DNA from: Chara braunii
Taxonomy: Eukaryota; Streptophyta; Charophyceae; Charales; Characeae
Assembly (NCBI GenBank): GCA_003427395.1
Contig: BFEA01000609.1
Coordinates: forward strand, 323,713 to 355,645
Reading direction: 5' to 3'
Length of the DNA: 31,933 bases
The notes under the pieces were generated by a model, which saw only the letters and a program-made list of their open reading frames with translations, ran no database searches and had not been told where the DNA came from. This document shows, piece by piece, positions 30,185 to 31,933 of the stretch. Each line of letters starts with the position of its first letter. The first letter of the stretch is position 1. A program made the translations under genes and the position numbers.

Positions 30185-30730
30185 AGAACCGTTGCTGCAT
30201 TCGCGGCGAGCGGAGACACACTATGCGAGAGGGAAGACGCCAATGAACCAAATTCATGCGAGCAGCAACAGGGGGAGGACGCTTACAAAATCCGTAATTC
30301 CGACCGTTGGGAAGCCCGCAGGAATGCCACAAAGCCTCCGGGCACCGGCCGAAGACGTCCGACGATTGCCATGGCCCCTCCGTGGGGCCGCCCGAAGGAC
30401 CTATAGGGCCGCCCCGCGATTCAGCGCCAACAGTAAAACGAGGAGGCCGTTGCTGGAGGTTTTCGACTACGACGGCCGGGGATGTCCGTCTTCTGGCCGC
30501 TGGACCACCCTCGGCCTCCAATTTCCGTTCGGGAGTAGCCGCCGACACCCTGTTAATCGTGGATCCTCGGGCTCCGAAGGACCTCACGACGTCCTTCGAG
30601 TTCGAGGACGATTTGGCTGGGAAATCCTCGGAGCCCGAGGATTTGTCCTCGGAGTGTTTTCACATTTTCATTTCCGATTTCATCTCCGAGGTCAGGTGGA
30701 ACGACGACGGAATCCTTGGAATCGCGTCCC
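30185..30730. other. Right subterminal region of the large element
   Basis: No gene is recognised. From 30616 to the end the DNA is collinear with the last 137 bp of the MITE. It is rich in CCTCGG(A/G) and CGAGGA motifs in both orientations (for example TCCTCGGAGCCCGAGGA), which could be binding sites for the SANT protein or fold into hairpins. Confidence 0.5.
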
Positions 30731-30752
30731 CGAGGAGTGTCTAACGACGCCC
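30731..30752 (-). repeat. Right terminal inverted repeat
   Basis: CGAGGAGTGTCTAACGACGCCC is the perfect inverse of the left end at 21532-21553 and is followed by TTA (30753-30755). Confidence 0.85.
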
Positions 30753-30867
30753 TTACCGGACCGTACAGCGTACTACCAAAAAATAGACCACCCTCACATA
30801 GCCAGAAAAAGTCATTCGCGAACCGTCACTGGGTCACACTGTACCAGGCCCCTCCCTCAGCGACCAG

Positions 30868-30996
30868 GGTCACCCACAGCAATGGACCCCTAACATAGGC
30901 CAGGTCACGTCACAAGAATAGTCTAACTTCTCACACCGAACTGAACAAGGTCACCCACAGCAATGGGCCCCTATCATATGCCAGGTCACTTCACAA
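30868..30996 (+). repeat. 48-bp direct repeat, period 81
   Basis: GGTCACCCACAGCAATGG...GCCAGGTCAC(G/T)TCACAA occurs at 30868-30915 and 30949-30996 with four or five differences. It lies just outside the large element. Confidence 0.85.
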
Positions 30997-31933
30997 ACAT
31001 CCTACCCCAGTGGCACAAAAACCGTGCCCACTCATTCCAACATCCTCCAAAACGTCGGGAGAAACACAGCATCACTTTGTCAAAAATTTGTCTGGGTAGC
31101 CCCGATGCCACAGCTTAACTTTCAAAGAGAACAAGCCCCTTCCAACATCCCAACTTCTCACATAGCCCGTTTCCACCATCTGCACCTGAACCGTTTGCAT
31201 GTGCAACATCAATACATTGAAGGTTTGTGACCCTTAGTTAAAGCAAGTTTGTTTCCCCTCTTCCCGTGGATGAGCTGATATGCACTCCAGTTCCTCCCTA
31301 TGGGTGAAGTGCACATCCATGTAAATGATGATCGTTTACATCTTCTGGGCGCACAATGGTCTGTCCGCCTGCATCATCCGTGTTGCCATCGACACTCGTC
31401 TATGACCCCAACTCCCCTCTTGGGCCCCTTGCATCTTCAGCTTCTTGAAATCCTCACAATTCCAATCGAACACAGTTGGGGTCAACAAGTATGCATCTAA
31501 GCAAAGGACGAACATCGCATCTTCCTTGGTCACAATGCCGGTCTAGCAGTGCATCCTACGGTGGTAGGGATTAAGAAGGTAAGTAGTTGTGTGAGTAAAC
31601 TCAAGCATGTGCAAGCATGTGCCTAATACGGGCCTACATATGCTTGATGACCTTGTGCATCCTGCCCTTTGGGAGGAGGATCCACCTCATGTGAGTCTTG
31701 AGGGATTAGGTCCATTAATAAACTCAGGACATAGACATTCCCTTTCTGTTTATTCTCCACAGCAGCTGGAAAACCAGGTTGATCATATTCCATAGCCGTG
31801 TCACCTTGTCCCACCACGCCGCGTTCTTCACCTGCCTGCGCACCAACCTTGCCTGCTTGAGCAGGCACCTCTCTCAGGGGATAGCCAACCACTCATCATG
31901 GAGCATCATCCTCTGTAACATGCCAGAGACTGC
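30997..31933. other. Unannotated right end of window
   Basis: Short frames on both strands (for example minus 31892-31623 and minus 31533-31336) lack recognisable domains or start context. I see no element end, RNA gene or coding gene that I can support. Confidence 0.3.

Noticed and set aside
31336-31892. Two short minus-strand frames at the right end
   Set aside because: They read like protein in places, but there is no domain, start context or neighbouring element to support a gene.

Overview
The window looks like nuclear DNA of a green plant or streptophyte alga. It carries two decayed PIF/Harbinger-type transposase genes, a decayed Myb/SANT-like (trihelix) transposon protein, degenerate TTTAGGG (plant-type telomere) repeats, a U6 snRNA copy, and pieces of plant-type mitochondrial cox1, atp4 and cox2 and of plastid rbcL. 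The style of the CCHC/coiled-coil retroelement, and the combination of Harbinger and SANT proteins, remind me of charophyte algae such as Chara. That is an impression from memory, not a database result. I see no intact host gene. Nearly everything recognisable is a transposable element, a relic, an organelle insertion or simple repeat. Seven single N bases are present, five of them between 4558 and 5095.

Layout. 1-240 is GC-rich sequence. About 240-4080 (minus strand) is a decayed retroelement: CCHC zinc knuckle plus coiled coil, a SAP-like segment, then a reverse transcriptase that breaks off before the catalytic YxDD motif. 4.1-5.3 kb is repeat-rich leader-like sequence. 5.3-10 kb is a patchwork of tandem duplications, two tRNA-derived SINE-like copies, a 64-bp palindrome, GT/GA microsatellites, a retroposed U6 pseudogene with a 17-bp target-site duplication, and several A-rich tracts flanked by short direct repeats. 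10609-11074 is a 466-bp MITE with Harbinger-like ends. 11.27-12.3 kb (minus) is the 3' coding end of a LINE. 13.3-13.97 kb (plus) is a relic Harbinger transposase. 14.2-14.3 kb is a long (GA)n array. About 15-20 kb is AT-rich sequence without recognisable genes, holding a 425-430-bp tandem duplication and degenerate telomeric repeats.

The main object is a 9,221-bp element at 21532-30752. Its terminal inverted repeats begin GGGCGTCGTTAGACACTCCTCG and match the ends of the 466-bp MITE at 10.6 kb. It holds a Harbinger DDE transposase (plus strand), an unrecognised roughly 530-residue protein (minus strand) and a Myb/SANT-like protein (minus strand). All three are broken by stop codons, and the first two also by frameshifts at 9-base G tracts. 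Between the two minus-strand genes sits an 850-bp mosaic of four organelle fragments, three mitochondrial and one plastid, joined end to end in alternating orientation.

In the Harbinger superfamily the transposase cuts and joins the DNA while the Myb/SANT partner binds the ends and helps bring the transposase into the nucleus. The third protein travels with them in this copy. The LINE-type machinery represented by the fragments at 11-12 kb may account for the U6 pseudogene, the SINEs and the A-tract insertions. Coordinates of relics are approximate by a few tens of bases unless an exact motif is given.
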